DNA of 64,000 bases, taken from Acidobacteriota bacterium (GTDB lineage: Bacteria > Acidobacteriota > Blastocatellia > UBA7656). The notes below the pieces were generated by a model. It saw only the letters and a program-made list of their open reading frames with translations. It did not search any database and had not been told where the DNA came from. This document shows, in pieces, positions 63,578 through 64,000 of this stretch. Location: assembly GCA_038040445.1 (NCBI GenBank), contig JBBPIG010000003.1, forward strand, positions 310,001 to 374,000, written 5' to 3'. Position 1 is the first letter of the stretch. Each line of letters opens with the position of its first letter. Position numbers and translations under genes: made by a program.

Positions 63578-64000
63578 GTGGAGACTTTGCTGCACGACGC
63601 TCGGTACGCCGTACGCACTCTGTTGAGAAGCCCGGGCTTTTCGACGGTGGCGGTGTTGGTGCTCGCGCTCGGCATTGGCGCCAACACGGCGATTTTCAGC
63701 GTGGTCAACGGCGTGCTGCTTAAGGCGCTCCCTTTTCCTGAGCCGGACCGGCTGGTTGCGCTCTCTGAAAGCTCCACAAAATCGCCGGTGATGGCAGTCG
63801 CCTACCCGAACTACCTCGACTGGCGGGCGCGGCAGGGAGTCTTCGAGAATCTTGGCGCGAGAATGCCGGCAGGCGGCGTGCTTACGGGCGACGGCGAGCC
63901 CGAGCGGGTGATCGGCCGCTGGGTGACCGCGAGTTTCTTTCCCACTCTCGGAGTGCGTCCGCAACTCGGGCGCTTCTTCGATGAGGTTGAAGACAAGGCG
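63578..64000 (+). CDS. ADOP family ABC permease, copy 4 (3' end outside window)
   Basis: 141 codons visible from GTG 63578, with AAAGGGG 5-7 bp upstream. METLLHDARYAVRTLLRSPG then [19 protein letters not shown] show that it is a fourth member of the family. The periplasmic domain starts at about residue 50, and the sequence is cut by the window edge near residue 141. Confidence 0.9.
   Translation, partial: METLLHDARYAVRTLLRSPGFSTVAVLVLALGIGANTAIFSVVNGVLLKALPFPEPDRLVALSESSTKSPVMAVAYPNYLDWRARQGVFENLGARMPAGGVLTGDGEPERVIGRWVTASFFPTLGVRPQLGRFFDEVEDKA

Overview
The window looks like a chromosome segment of an Acidobacteriota bacterium, probably class Blastocatellia or a relative. This is inferred from gene content: four tandem ADOP-type ABC permeases, a VWFA-related secreted protein of the acidobacterial type, a propeller-Y_Y_Y sensor kinase, many secreted proteins with N-terminal signals, moderately high GC, and Gram-negative envelope genes (LpxL-like acyltransferase, MurJ). 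No rRNA, tRNA, CRISPR array or phage block was seen.

Layout. 1-5.1 kb: an LpxL-like acyltransferase running off the left edge, a secreted coiled-coil protein, an NtrC-type regulator and MurJ. 5.15-9.3 kb: an autoregulated efflux operon (TetR, HlyD adaptor, ABC ATPase, ABC-2 permease) with a perfect 16-bp palindrome at the predicted transcription start. 9.3-18.8 kb: housekeeping and hypothetical genes (SprT-like peptidase, VWA protein, GalT, YraN, Der, Atg22-like transporter, methyltransferase), with several palindromic spacers and a 222-bp MITE. 19-24.9 kb: D-aminoacylase with a VOC protein, a DUF4258/DUF2283 pair, an LLM flavoprotein, a 284-bp MITE, a HipA-like kinase with DUF3037, and a toxin-antitoxin locus whose ParE-type toxin is broken twice while the antitoxin is intact. 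25-35.4 kb: a minus-strand metabolic run (amine oxidase, nitrilase-family amidase, SsnA-like amidohydrolase, Uma2, threonine synthase, TPR protein, TrmO, cysteine synthase). 35.6-45.6 kb: a hybrid propeller histidine kinase and NarL-type regulator, a secreted repeat protein, exported MsrB, a second D-aminoacylase-like protein and a small secreted protein. 46-54 kb: a 201-bp tandem duplication ahead of a Ser/Thr kinase-AAA-TPR protein, a B12-binding radical SAM protein and a compact restriction-modification pair. 54.2-64 kb: the 3' relic of an ADOP gene, a secreted 34-residue-repeat protein and four consecutive ADOP permeases, the last cut by the window edge.

The most striking non-genic signal is a class of intergenic spacer made of short words repeated in tandem, followed by a unique loop and then the reverse complement of the same words. 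The word differs from spacer to spacer (GGTTCAG, TTTCTGG, AATTGAA, AATCCAA, ATGCGTG, GACCGGC types), but the palindromic layout is kept. One spacer nests two words in mirror order. These spacers separate the ADOP paralogues and sit beside many other genes; their origin and role cannot be settled from the sequence alone.
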